48,424 nucleotides of DNA from Thiothrix caldifontis (GCF_900107695.1 NZ_FNQP01000023.1:1-48424), one strand, 5' to 3'; numbered from the stretch's first letter, positions 17,624 to 25,842 are shown. The notes: generated by a model from the sequence alone, not told the origin. Translations and numbers: made by a program.

Positions 17624-18076
17624 ATGAAAAAATTATTGATTGGCTTGAGCCTATTGGCTCTGTCTGCTACCGCAAGTGCAAACGACTTTTTCGGTGGCAA
17701 CGATGGTGAATGGAAAATGGGGCCTTACGGTCCTTACTATGAAGAAAGCGACTGGCCAGAATGGACTCCTATGTACTGGATGGACGAAATGATGAACAGT
17801 TTTGATGACGAAGACAGCTACGGTGACAATGGCTTTATGGGTGGAATGCCGTTCATGGGCAATAACAACATGCCATTCATGGGTGGCAATAACTACCCAA
17901 TGATGCCTTACGGCGCTGCACCTATGGGCGCTCCAATGATGGCTCCCCCTATGGGCGCTCCAATGATGGCTCCCCCTATGGGTGCTCCAATGATGGCTCC
18001 TCCGATGGGCGCTCCAATGATGGCTCCTCCTGCGATGCCAGCTCCGGGTGCAGCACCTGGTCCTGCTGCTAACTAA
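17624..18076 (+). CDS. Secreted Met/Pro/Gly-rich repeat protein, candidate sulfur-globule envelope protein
   Basis: 150 residues with a clear signal peptide (KKLLIGLSLLALSATASA) and mature start NDFFGG. The mature protein is rich in Gly, Met, Asn, Pro, Trp and Tyr (EWKMGPYGPYYEESDWPEW) and ends in four copies of a nine-residue unit GAPMMAPPM. Small, secreted, low-complexity proteins of this composition are known as the envelope (Sgp/CV) proteins of periplasmic sulfur globules in purple and colourless sulfur bacteria. That function is inferred from composition and from the similar neighbour. AGGAG lies 8-9 bases before ATG. A T-rich terminator follows, suggesting abundant independent expression. 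Confidence 0.65.
   Translation: MKKLLIGLSLLALSATASANDFFGGNDGEWKMGPYGPYYEESDWPEWTPMYWMDEMMNSFDDEDSYGDNGFMGGMPFMGNNNMPFMGGNNYPMMPYGAAPMGAPMMAPPMGAPMMAPPMGAPMMAPPMGAPMMAPPAMPAPGAAPGPAAN
17927..18034. repeat. Four 27-bp in-frame tandem repeats (GAPMMAPPM)
   Basis: Consecutive units at 17927, 17954, 17981 and 18008, each encoding GAPMMAPPM (last residue Ala in the final unit), differing only at a few third positions. Repeat number could vary between strains without breaking the frame. Confidence 0.9.
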
Positions 18077-18100
18077 TTTTAGCTAAAGCAGTTATACTTA

Positions 18101-18126
18101 ACAGGTCGGTTTATCCGGCCTGTTTT
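18101..18126 (+). terminator. Intrinsic terminator after the first sulfur-globule-like gene
   Basis: Stem ACAGGTCGG (18101-18109) with CCGGCCTGT (18115-18123), one G-U pair, loop TTTAT, followed by TTTT. It lies 25 bases after the stop codon at 18076. Confidence 0.8.
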
Positions 18127-18163
18127 CGTATTAGCATGACCAAAATACACAGGGAGCAAACCC

Positions 18164-18880
18164 ATGAAAAAAATGATTGCAAGCATCCTCTTGGCAGGTT
18201 TCACAAGCATGGCCAATGCAGGCGGCTGGGGCTTCGACAACTTCGATATGAATCCCAATATGAACTGGGGCAACAACCAATCTTGGGGGAATGGGCCAGG
18301 CAATGGCTTTAACATGGGCAATGGTGGCCCAGCTTGGGGCGGCGGTCCAAACATGGGCTGGGGCAATGGTGGCCCAGCTTGGGGTGGTTCTCCAAACATG
18401 GGCTGGGGCAATGGCGGCCCAACTTGGGGTGGCAACAACATGCCATGGAACAATGGTTGGAACAACGGCCCCAACATGCCGTTCTGGAATAATGGCCCTA
18501 GTATGCCGTTTAACTGGAACAATGGTCCCTCCTTTAACAGCTCAAACTTCCCCGGCACGGGTTGGGGCAATAACACTATGCGCCGTTACCCACGCCCTGT
18601 AGTGCCTATGGGGATGCAACCCAATGCAAATGGTATGGGCATGAATAATGGCTTGCCACCTTTCATGATTCCACCACCACCGCCAGTCGCACCTACTCCG
18701 ACAACAGCCATGCCATCAGCAACTACGCCCTCTCCGGTGAATGAAAATACGACTCCAGTCACACCTGCATCTGTACCTGAGGCAACAACGGCGGCTCCTG
18801 AAGCAACAGCAACCAATCAAGAAGCTCCAGCAACAACGCCAAGCACAACACCTGCTCCAGCATCACCTATAACACAGTAA
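18164..18880 (+). CDS. Secreted Gly/Asn/Trp-rich repeat protein, second candidate sulfur-globule protein
   Basis: 238 residues, signal peptide KKMIASILLAGFTSMANA. Residues ~35-90 hold imperfect repeats of the type NMGWGNGGPAWGG; the middle is N/G/W/P-rich (NNGWNNGPNMPFWNNG); the last ~80 residues are a Pro/Thr/Ala-rich low-complexity tail (PPPPPVAPT, then many T-P-A). Composition and tandem position with the preceding gene fit the Gly/Asn-rich sulfur-globule proteins, though the long P/T/A tail is unusual for that family. GGGAG lies seven bases before ATG. It could alternatively be another periplasmic or cell-wall structural protein. Confidence 0.6.
   Translation: MKKMIASILLAGFTSMANAGGWGFDNFDMNPNMNWGNNQSWGNGPGNGFNMGNGGPAWGGGPNMGWGNGGPAWGGSPNMGWGNGGPTWGGNNMPWNNGWNNGPNMPFWNNGPSMPFNWNNGPSFNSSNFPGTGWGNNTMRRYPRPVVPMGMQPNANGMGMNNGLPPFMIPPPPPVAPTPTTAMPSATTPSPVNENTTPVTPASVPEATTAAPEATATNQEAPATTPSTTPAPASPITQ
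18313..18432. repeat. Imperfect ~45-bp coding repeats in the second sulfur-globule-like gene
   Basis: Three successive units encoding NMG(WG)NGGPAWGG with small variations, at about 18313, 18352 and 18397. In frame with the gene. Confidence 0.75.
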
Positions 18881-18897
18881 AGTACAGTGAGAGACTA

Positions 18898-18930
18898 CAG
18901 GGCGCGAAGTATCAACTCGCGCCCTGCATT
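18898..18930 (+). terminator. Intrinsic terminator after the second sulfur-globule-like gene
   Basis: Perfect 10-bp GC-rich stem CAGGGCGCGA (18898-18907) / TCGCGCCCTG (18917-18926), 9-base loop, then CATTTT. It separates the secreted-protein genes from rlmJ. Confidence 0.8.
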
Positions 18931-18950
18931 TTCCAAGGAAGGAATTTGAC

Positions 18951-19799
18951 TTGTTAAGTTACCGACACGCTTTTCATGCTGGTAATCATGCTGATGTCCT
19001 CAAACATATAGTGCTAGTGTTAACACTGGAATACTACCAGCGCAAAGATAAGCCATTTTGGTACATTGATACCCATGCCGGTGTCGGTCTATACCACCTG
19101 AACAGTTCAGAAGCGCTGAAAACCCGTGAATTTACTCATGGTATCCAAAACTTGTGGAGTGCCAGCAATACACCCGATGCACTACACCTCTATCTCAACC
19201 TGATTAGACAACTCAACGCCCAACCGACCTTAGAACATTACCCCGGCTCCCCTTGGATTGCGGCAAACGTATTACGCAAAACCGATCAATTACGCTTGTT
19301 TGAATTACATCCCACTGATTTCACTGCACTGGAAAATAATTTGGGATACGACAAACGTATTCAGATCAGCAAACAAGATGGTTTGAAAGGCTTGTTGGGA
19401 TTATTACCCCCTATTACCCGCCGAGCCGTTACCTTAATCGACCCATCTTACGAATTAAAAACAGACTACGCTGATGTCATCAGCACACTCATCAAAGCTC
19501 ACCAGCGTTTTGCCACAGGTACGTATATGCTGTGGTATCCTGTCATTGAACGTCAGCGGATCAAGCAAATGATTCACGCCTTGCTGCAAAGTAAGATTGC
19601 AGGCATTTTGCAAATCGAATATTGCCCATTAGCCGACAATGCGGGAATTGGCATGACGGGCAGTGGTTTGTTCGTTATCAACCCGCCGTGGTTACTAGCT
19701 GGGCAAATGCAGTCAGCCTTACCATGGATCAATCAGCAAATGGCTAACTCCACTGGTCACTTTACAGTCACATACATTACCCCAGAAAAAACCACCTGA
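18951..19799 (+). CDS. rlmJ: 23S rRNA (adenine-2030-N6)-methyltransferase
   Basis: 282 residues. The start LSYRHAFHAGNHADVLKHIV is almost the family signature, fixing the TTG at 18951 as start codon, with an AAGGAAGGAA ribosome-binding site just before. Other motifs: WYIDTHAGVGLYHL (SAM binding) and the catalytic DPSYELKTDY. Methylates A2030 of 23S rRNA. The preceding terminator and TTG start suggest modest independent expression. The EVE gene follows after 19 bases. Confidence 0.95.
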   Translation: MLSYRHAFHAGNHADVLKHIVLVLTLEYYQRKDKPFWYIDTHAGVGLYHLNSSEALKTREFTHGIQNLWSASNTPDALHLYLNLIRQLNAQPTLEHYPGSPWIAANVLRKTDQLRLFELHPTDFTALENNLGYDKRIQISKQDGLKGLLGLLPPITRRAVTLIDPSYELKTDYADVISTLIKAHQRFATGTYMLWYPVIERQRIKQMIHALLQSKIAGILQIEYCPLADNAGIGMTGSGLFVINPPWLLAGQMQSALPWINQQMANSTGHFTVTYITPEKTT

Positions 19800-19818
19800 C
19801 CCCCTTAAGGATACGCTC

Positions 19819-20271
19819 ATGCAATATTGGCTGATGAAATCAGAACCTGATGTGTTCGGCATTGATGACTTACAAAAAGTAGCCGTGGAACCATGGGATG
19901 GAGTACGTAATTACCAAGCCCGCAATATGATGCGCGACCAAATGCAGGTAGGTGATCAGGTATTTTTCTACCATTCAAACTGCGACATTCCCGGTATTGT
20001 CGGTATCGCCAGCATTGCAACCCAAGGCTACCCCGACGATACCGCATTTAACCCAGAAGCAAAGTATTTCGACCCCAAAAGTGACCCACAGAATCCAAGT
20101 TGGTATCGGGTTGACGTGCAATTCGTGCGTAAATTAAAGCGCACCATCAGTTTGCGTGAACTGCGCGAACAAACGGCGTTGCAAAATATGCCACTAGTAC
20201 AAAAAGGCTGCCGCCTCTCTGTGATGCCCGTGAGTGCCGAAGAATGGCAGACCATCCTTGTTCTGGAATAA
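19819..20271 (+). CDS. EVE-domain protein
   Basis: 150 residues that are one EVE domain (PUA-like, related to YTH). Typical stretches: QYWLMKSEPDVFGIDDL at the start, WDGVRNYQARNMMRD, VGDQVFFYHSNCDIPGIVGI and NPSWYRVDVQFVRKL. EVE domains bind modified bases in DNA or RNA; in many gammaproteobacteria such stand-alone proteins are housekeeping genes of unknown role. A TAAGGA ribosome-binding site lies before the ATG. Likely co-transcribed with rlmJ. Confidence 0.9.
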   Translation: MQYWLMKSEPDVFGIDDLQKVAVEPWDGVRNYQARNMMRDQMQVGDQVFFYHSNCDIPGIVGIASIATQGYPDDTAFNPEAKYFDPKSDPQNPSWYRVDVQFVRKLKRTISLRELREQTALQNMPLVQKGCRLSVMPVSAEEWQTILVLE

Positions 20272-20285
20272 TCTTCGCCAAACCG

Positions 20286-21056
20286 TTACGGTGTTTTATC
20301 GTCTGCTCCTGGTCGGCAAGCCTTAGCCCCTGGACCAAATAGTGGGCAGAAATCATCAGGTAACGCTGGCTTGGGTGCTGCTTCCACAGCACTCAGTGTC
20401 TCACCATCCTTTTTTACCTCCGTTTTCGACGGTATGGTCTCTTCAGGTATATTTGGCACTGTCACCGTTGACGCCAATGCAGACGTATCAACGGGCTTCG
20501 CAAAATGGGATAAACGTAAATGATGAAAGACACGCTTGGCTTCCCAATAGTCCTTTTGATATTGATGGCGACTCAAAAGAGCTTGCTTGGTTTCAGTGGA
20601 AACATCTAAACTTGCTACCTTGCTATCTAGCTCAGCAATCTTTGTCAACAATTCATTAGCTTTTACAACCAACGTAGAGTGTTTATTGTAACTTTCTAAT
20701 TCCGTTTTTTCCTGAGCCTCAAACTCACGTCCAAGCTTATTCATCTGCTCTTCTTGTTCAGTGTACATCGCAGGCAAATCAATTTGCTGCCCGGAATTTC
20801 CTATAGCGGCTCCCGGTGTCGCAGAATCGCGGGTTATATAAAGTGATAATGATGCCGCAACAGCAATCACAGCTAACAACACGGGCAGAGCTACCCGTAA
20901 CAAACTTTCCAATTTTTCTTGTATGGAAACTTCAGGCAAATCTTGCTTGATAACTAATTTTGGCATGGGGAATTCCACTTCGTTGATCTGACCATTCACA
21001 ACAGCGTGATGCCAACATAACAGCTCTTTATTTTTATACCAGTCACTGACTGACAA
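20286..21056 (-). CDS. Uncharacterised single-span membrane protein with periplasmic coiled coil
   Basis: 256 residues; I do not recognise a family. A cytoplasmic N-terminus (~70 residues) precedes one hydrophobic segment (LLRVALPVLLAVIAVAASLS, ~72-92), then a Glu/Lys-rich helical region (EEQMNKLGREFEAQEKTELE) with heptad-like spacing, and a Pro-rich tail ending FCPLFGPGAKACRPGADD with two Cys that could form a disulfide. An internal ATG (20966) just before PKLVIKQDLPEV is an alternative start. It stands alone: convergent with the EVE gene and separated from the upstream lipoprotein gene by a terminator. Confidence 0.55.
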   Translation of the reverse strand: MSVSDWYKNKELLCWHHAVVNGQINEVEFPMPKLVIKQDLPEVSIQEKLESLLRVALPVLLAVIAVAASLSLYITRDSATPGAAIGNSGQQIDLPAMYTEQEEQMNKLGREFEAQEKTELESYNKHSTLVVKANELLTKIAELDSKVASLDVSTETKQALLSRHQYQKDYWEAKRVFHHLRLSHFAKPVDTSALASTVTVPNIPEETIPSKTEVKKDGETLSAVEAAPKPALPDDFCPLFGPGAKACRPGADDKTP

Positions 21057-21131
21057 AACGGGGGTTTTTACCTGTATACGGACATCGCCCTATATAAACC
21101 TGAATACGACGTGAATGCAATAGAAATAAGC

Positions 21132-21155
21132 AAAGCCGACAAAGAAGTCGGCTTT
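21132..21155 (-). terminator. Bidirectional hairpin terminator after the lipoprotein gene
   Basis: Stem AAAGCCGAC (21132-21140) / GTCGGCTTT (21147-21155), loop AAAGAA, with A/T runs on both flanks (TTTTT follows on the plus strand). It lies 30 bases beyond the stop at 21185. Confidence 0.75.
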
Positions 21156-21184
21156 TTGATTAAAATATAATCTTCTGAAAGGAT

Positions 21185-21772
21185 TTATATCGCTTGAGCG
21201 CCGGAAGGTGGCGGAGAAGAAGTAGGCGCTGCTGGCGGGGTATCTAATTCTTTCTTTAATTGATCCACACCTTGTTTTAGGTTTTGGTTTAATTCCTGCA
21301 CACTATCAGTTAATGCCTTATCCAAATCTTTTAATCCATTTTCCATAAAAATATTCAACTGATCAACCACTGCCCCCATCGCACCACTGACCATCGAACC
21401 CATGGTTTTTTGGACATCCACTTGCCACACATCTTTATTACGAATCAACACTGTACGCAAAGGAATCGCCATGTCGCCTTTTTCACCACTGTATAGTAGC
21501 GTAGCCACTTCGGCTGTCACACCATCTACTTTGATTTCGCCGGTTTCAAAACGCTTAGCAGCAACACTCTTGCTACTCAAAAATTGCAGGTATTGCGCAC
21601 TCTCCCACGTTGTCAGATTTTTGGCAGTATCCATGTCCTCATTTAACACGGCCTGCCAAAACTTATCAGCAACCTCACGAGCTTGCTGCGATTCCGAGGA
21701 AAAAATACACCCGTGCAGCAACACACTCAGCACGAGTAAATAAAAACCAAATAAGTAGCGCTTAGCGTTCAT
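21185..21772 (-). CDS. Putative lipoprotein with NTF2-like (DUF4878-type) domain
   Basis: 195 residues. Signal peptide with lipobox VLLHGC (Cys ~22). Residues ~30-120 (REVADKFWQAVLNEDMDTAK, then DMAIPLRTVLIRNKDVWQVD) have the pattern of small cone-shaped NTF2-like domains often found in lipoproteins. A helical region with repeated Leu/Asp/Gln follows and the tail is Pro/Ser/Ala-rich. The start overlaps the mtaB stop by 11 bases, so it is probably co-transcribed with ppiD-mtaB. Function unknown. Confidence 0.65.
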   Translation of the reverse strand: MNAKRYLFGFYLLVLSVLLHGCIFSSESQQAREVADKFWQAVLNEDMDTAKNLTTWESAQYLQFLSSKSVAAKRFETGEIKVDGVTAEVATLLYSGEKGDMAIPLRTVLIRNKDVWQVDVQKTMGSMVSGAMGAVVDQLNIFMENGLKDLDKALTDSVQELNQNLKQGVDQLKKELDTPPAAPTSSPPPSGAQAI

Positions 21773-23057
21773 GGTTCACTTTCCCTTCAAGAACAGCCTC
21801 GTCATTCACACCTGTTAGTATGGTGTGCTTAACTGTATTTTCAAGCGGCTCATTATCCGCTACAGAAACCATGACTTTACAGTAGTTCGGGGTGTAGCCG
21901 GTGTAAATGTGCTGCCCAGCGTCGCCAGCACGTCCGTACTCCCATAAGACCGGCACAGTGCTACCAACTTGCCGTGCTAACCACTCGCGTTTCAGGCGCT
22001 CACCCACTGCATGTAAGGTTTGACTGCGTGATTTTTTAACGGATTCTGCAACCTGATTAGGCAACGTAGCGGCTTTCGTTCCGGTACGAATCGAATAAGT
22101 GAATATATGCATGTGACCGAAACCAACCGACTCTACATAAGCCAAGGTTTGTTCCCACTCCTCATCGGTTTCCCCCGGAAACCCGACAATAATATCCGTT
22201 GTCACATTGAAACCCGGCACACTACGCCGTGCCTCAGTCACTAGCCGCACAAATTCAGTCGTCTTACACCGCCGCGCCATACGTCGCAACACCGAATCGG
22301 CTCCACTTTGTAAAGGCAAGTGCATGTGTGGCATTAAACGCGGGTCAGCAAACAGAGCAAAGAAATCATCCGGCAAATCCCACGGTTCTACCGAAGCAAA
22401 CCGGATACGCGGCATATCGGTTTCCCGCAAAATGGCTTGCACCAAGGCATACAAAGAGCTTCCCGTGTCACTGCCATAACCGCCGACATGCACCCCAGCT
22501 AATACAATCTCCTGAATGCCTTGCCGATACAGCTCATTGATTTCAGCAATAATCTCAGCTTCAGTGCGACTGCGTTCCTCACCCCGTGCCACCGTGACAA
22601 TGCAAAACGTACAGCGGTAACGGCAACCGTCCTGAATCTTGATGAACGCCCGATGCCGACCACGCAAGAATAATGGCGATTCACCCGGTTCACTAGCCAT
22701 CGCGGGCATCACCGGCAAGGTAAAATGTTGCATCACGGTTTGGGGAAGTTGATCTTTCTCGGTATTTGGCACAACCAAATCCACACCGAGCGTTTGCGCA
22801 ACTTCATCCGTTTGCAGGCTGGCATAACAACCACTCACCACCAGCTTGGCAGCAGGGTTTTCACGGTAAAGGCGATGCATGAGGCGTCGAGACTTACCTG
22901 ACGCTTCATTAGTAACCGCACAGGTATTCAGTACCAATACATCGGCATCCGGTGCATTGGGCACAATTTCATGCCCGCCTGCACGAAATTGCTGAGACCA
23001 CTGTTCCAACTCCGCCTCATTTAGGCGGCATCCTAACGCTTTCAGATGGACTTTCAT
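21762..23057 (-). CDS. mtaB: tRNA t6A37 methylthiotransferase
   Basis: 431 residues. Radical-SAM methylthiotransferase turning t6A37 into ms2t6A in tRNAs reading ANN codons. The N-terminal UPF0004 domain has the three Cys of the second cluster (LKALGCRLNE, LNTCAVTNEA, VVSGCYAS); the radical-SAM CxxxCxxC is in DGCRYRCTFCIVTVARG; a TRAM-like C-terminus follows (YGRAGDAGQHIYTGYTPNY). Eight bases downstream of ppiD, overlapping the lipoprotein gene. Confidence 0.94.
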   Translation of the reverse strand: MKVHLKALGCRLNEAELEQWSQQFRAGGHEIVPNAPDADVLVLNTCAVTNEASGKSRRLMHRLYRENPAAKLVVSGCYASLQTDEVAQTLGVDLVVPNTEKDQLPQTVMQHFTLPVMPAMASEPGESPLFLRGRHRAFIKIQDGCRYRCTFCIVTVARGEERSRTEAEIIAEINELYRQGIQEIVLAGVHVGGYGSDTGSSLYALVQAILRETDMPRIRFASVEPWDLPDDFFALFADPRLMPHMHLPLQSGADSVLRRMARRCKTTEFVRLVTEARRSVPGFNVTTDIIVGFPGETDEEWEQTLAYVESVGFGHMHIFTYSIRTGTKAATLPNQVAESVKKSRSQTLHAVGERLKREWLARQVGSTVPVLWEYGRAGDAGQHIYTGYTPNYCKVMVSVADNEPLENTVKHTILTGVNDEAVLEGKVNHER

Positions 23058-23065
23058 GTACCTGC

Positions 23066-24946
23066 TTACAAATTCTCAGCATGTGTTTCGACTGTGGCGG
23101 AATCACGTAGCGCTTTCAAAAAAGCGTCTAACTCACGCGAGCCAATGCTTTGACTATAAATCGCTTCAGCATCAGTACCCAACGTAGCGTCCCCCGCTTT
23201 GATCGACTTCAACGCAACGATCGCATAATCCCCATTAGCCAAGGCAACGCTACCCCACGTCGATTTACCTTCTAGCGGATGACTCAGTGCAAATGCCTGC
23301 TCCAACACCTCTGGTGACAGTTTAGTATCAGTGCGCCCAAGCAAACCGAGCTTTTCAACAGCAGTCTCCGAGCCTAAACCAGACTCTGCCAATACAGTCC
23401 AAGACTGTGCTGCCATCAGCTTTTTCAGGAGATCTTCACCTTTTTGAGCCGTCAATTTGCGAGCCTCTTGCGCAAGCAAAGCAGTGCGAATATCTTCACG
23501 AACCGTTTCTAACGGTTTCTGCGCGGCTGGTTCATGATTCACGACACGAATAACCACCGCATTACCATCTTCCAGTTCTAACAAGTCAGAGTTTTTACCA
23601 GACTTCAAAACCTCTTCGCTAAATGCGGCAGCACGTACTTTGTCATTAGCAGCAATGCCCTGGCCTTGTACTGGCGTAAGCCAGTCTGTTTGCTGCACAC
23701 TCAAACCCACTTCTTTAGCAGCCGGTGCAAGATCACCATCCTGCTCATACGCAACCCGACCTAGCACTTCGCCTTTATCGAGGAAGGCTTGTTCTGCTTG
23801 ATCTTTACGGTAATCGGTTTCCACATCTGCACGTGCCTCTTCAAATGTTTTCGGCTTAGCTGGCTTGATTTCCGTAACACGAATAATTTCGTAACCCGCT
23901 TCCGTTTTCACTGGTGCCGATGTTTCAGCTACTTTTAGCGCAAAGACTGCTTTCTCAAATTCAGCACCCCAGTCGCCTGCCACAACCGAACCCATCTGCC
24001 CATCTTTTTCGGCAGCAATCTTATCATCGGAATCCGCGCGAGCAATCGCCTCAAAAGTACGAGTGCCTGCCTGTATTTCTGCATATAACGCATCAATACG
24101 CTGCTTAGCCTGTGCATCTTTTGCAGGGTCATCCACACTGATTAAGATATGACTCACCATACGTTGCTCTGGCTGCGCATAAGTATCCGCATTATTATCA
24201 AACCACGTTTTCAACGCCGCCTCATCCACGGTGATATTAGCCATCAAATCAGCACGCTTAAGTTCCACATACGCCAGTTGTACACGCTCATCAGTCATAT
24301 AGGATGCTTTGTTTTGCTCGTAATACTGGGCAATTTGCTCATCTGTTACTTGCACTTGCGCCTGGAAATCAGCAAGTTTTAGCGTAAAGACTTCCAGCTC
24401 GCGTTGCTGATTACGTAGTGCCTGATACTGCTCTGCCTCTGCTTTGGGCAAAAACGCAGTACTTGCCACAGCATTCCGCAACTGTTGTTGCGAAAGATCA
24501 GCGCGTACTTGTGCTTCAAACTCAGCAGGGTCACGACGCTGCATTTTCAAAAAGCTTTCATACGTTTGTTTATCAAATTTACCCTCTTTTTGAAAAACGT
24601 CGAGCGCAGCAATAGCATCTGCCACTTCTTGATTGCTTGCAAGATAGCCATCATCACGAATTTTTTGCTGCATCAAGGTTTGATTAATCACGGATTCTAG
24701 GGCATTACCTTTTAGCGCCTCATCCATACCTTCTGGCAGTTGACCACCTAACTGCTGCTTAAGTTGTAACAGCGTATTTTGTACAGCTTGCACCGAAATA
24801 TCTTCGCCATTAACGACAGCAGCGACACGTTTATCGCCACCTTGAAAATAGTCATAAATCCCAGTTAGAGCGAAGGGTACAATGATAATCCCTACGATCG
24901 CGTAGGCAACCCAGCCTTTGGCTTTGTCATGAATTGATTGCAGCAT
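23066..24946 (-). CDS. ppiD: Periplasmic folding chaperone PpiD (SurA-N / PPIC rotamase)
   Basis: 626 residues, membrane-anchored by one N-terminal helix (AKGWVAYAIVGIIIVPFALTG) and otherwise periplasmic. A SurA-like N domain (~35-190), a parvulin-type PPIC domain around 255-360 (RMVSHILISVDDPAKDAQAK... AGYEIIRVTEIKPAK) and a long C-terminal chaperone region. In the family the parvulin domain is often inactive and the protein works with the SecYEG translocon. Follows the tRNA-Val/Asp cluster in the conserved lon-hupB-ppiD order. Confidence 0.93.
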   Translation of the reverse strand: MLQSIHDKAKGWVAYAIVGIIIVPFALTGIYDYFQGGDKRVAAVVNGEDISVQAVQNTLLQLKQQLGGQLPEGMDEALKGNALESVINQTLMQQKIRDDGYLASNQEVADAIAALDVFQKEGKFDKQTYESFLKMQRRDPAEFEAQVRADLSQQQLRNAVASTAFLPKAEAEQYQALRNQQRELEVFTLKLADFQAQVQVTDEQIAQYYEQNKASYMTDERVQLAYVELKRADLMANITVDEAALKTWFDNNADTYAQPEQRMVSHILISVDDPAKDAQAKQRIDALYAEIQAGTRTFEAIARADSDDKIAAEKDGQMGSVVAGDWGAEFEKAVFALKVAETSAPVKTEAGYEIIRVTEIKPAKPKTFEEARADVETDYRKDQAEQAFLDKGEVLGRVAYEQDGDLAPAAKEVGLSVQQTDWLTPVQGQGIAANDKVRAAAFSEEVLKSGKNSDLLELEDGNAVVIRVVNHEPAAQKPLETVREDIRTALLAQEARKLTAQKGEDLLKKLMAAQSWTVLAESGLGSETAVEKLGLLGRTDTKLSPEVLEQAFALSHPLEGKSTWGSVALANGDYAIVALKSIKAGDATLGTDAEAIYSQSIGSRELDAFLKALRDSATVETHAENL

Positions 24947-25059
24947 GGTCTTTTACGTTTTTGTGTGTAATGTTGATTGATGAACAATTAATGCGCACGC
25001 CCCACGCACGCAAGAATGCCATCATACAGGAAGAAAAGTGGGGATGAAATGGAAAAAGT

Positions 25060-25136
25060 TGGCGGAGCGGACGGGACTCGAACCCGCGACCCCCGGCGTG
25101 ACAGGCCGGTATTCTAACCAACTGAACTACCGCTCC
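25060..25136 (-). tRNA. tRNA-Asp(GTC), first copy
   Basis: Cloverleaf on the minus strand: acceptor GGAGCGG / CCGCTCC, anticodon loop CTGTCAC with GTC, T-arm GGGTTCGAGTCCC, encoded CCA. Identical to the copy at 25205-25281. A terminator lies between the two, so this copy probably needs its own promoter or readthrough. Confidence 0.97.
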
Positions 25137-25170
25137 GCGATGTTGTATTAAACAACTTAAAATAAACAAA

Positions 25171-25193
25171 AAGGATGCCACAAGAGCATCCTT
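25171..25193 (-). terminator. Bidirectional terminator between the two tRNA-Asp genes
   Basis: Stem AAGGATGC (25171-25178) / GCATCCTT (25186-25193), loop CACAAGA, with T-runs on both strands. For minus-strand transcripts from hupB it would end transcription after the second tRNA-Asp copy. Confidence 0.8.
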
Positions 25194-25204
25194 TTTTGAA
25201 TAGT

Positions 25205-25281
25205 TGGCGGAGCGGACGGGACTCGAACCCGCGACCCCCGGCGTGACAGGCCGGTATTCTAACCAACTGAACTACCGCTCC
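25205..25281 (-). tRNA. tRNA-Asp(GTC), second copy
   Basis: Same 77 bases as 25060-25136 including CCA, with a few identical flanking bases on both sides, consistent with tandem duplication. Lies 21 bases downstream of tRNA-Val. Confidence 0.97.
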
Positions 25282-25302
25282 GCGATAAAAACTGAATGAA
25301 GA

Positions 25303-25378
25303 TGGTGGGTAGTGAGGGGCTCGAACCCCCGACATTCGCCTTGTAAGGGCGACGCTCTACCAACTGAGCTAACTACCC
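25303..25378 (-). tRNA. tRNA-Val(TAC)
   Basis: Acceptor GGGTAGT / ACTACCC, anticodon loop CTTACAA with TAC, T-arm GGGGGTTCGAGCCCC, discriminator A and encoded CCA. Only 18 bases after the hupB stop, so likely processed from a hupB transcript. Confidence 0.97.
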
Positions 25379-25396
25379 GTCGTTCATCAGAGGTCG

Positions 25397-25669
25397 CTAC
25401 TGTACAGCATCTTTTAGCGCTTTACCAGCCTTAAATGAAGGAATTTTTGCAGCAGCGATAGAAATTGTGTCTCCCGTGCGCGGATTACGTCCAGAACGTG
25501 CCTGACGCTCACGCACAAGGAAAGTGCCAAAGCCAACCAGAGCCACTTGGTCGCCTTTTGCCATCGACTCACTGATGACTTCGACAAACGCCTTGAACGC
25601 TTTATCGGTATCGGTTTTAGTCAAACCGGACTTCTCTGCTACTGCATCAATCAATTCTGATTTATTCAT
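25397..25669 (-). CDS. hupB: DNA-binding protein HU-beta
   Basis: 90 residues from MNKSELIDAVAEKSGL to GKALKDAVQ, the normal length. The beta-arm motif GFGTFLVRERQARSGRNPRT with the DNA-kink Pro is present. The ATG at 25669 has AAGGAAA seven bases upstream; upstream codons in frame are not family-like. Nucleoid-associated architectural protein. Sits between lon and the tRNAs as in many gammaproteobacteria. Confidence 0.97.
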   Translation of the reverse strand: MNKSELIDAVAEKSGLTKTDTDKAFKAFVEVISESMAKGDQVALVGFGTFLVRERQARSGRNPRTGDTISIAAAKIPSFKAGKALKDAVQ

Positions 25670-25842
25670 AGAAATTTTCCTTATGAATTCATTATAGGGG
25701 AAACCGAAACACTCCTGCCACAACAGTCAGCAGAGCCACCCATGCGGATACGCCCGCTAGTTATACCAGCGACATCTAAAATATGTCAACAAAATGACGG
25801 ACTTCAAACGCACAGAAGCATTTCAGCATCCCGTTTAGGACA

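Noticed and set aside
18313-18432. Short spaced repeats suggesting a CRISPR array
   Set aside because: The units are in frame with a signal-peptide-bearing low-complexity protein and have no unique spacers.
24927-25335. Two overlapping reading frames sharing the peptide VVQLVRIPACHAGGRGF
   Set aside because: They are translations across the tandem tRNA-Asp genes, a well-known spurious prediction; a similar one spans the tRNA-His/Arg region.
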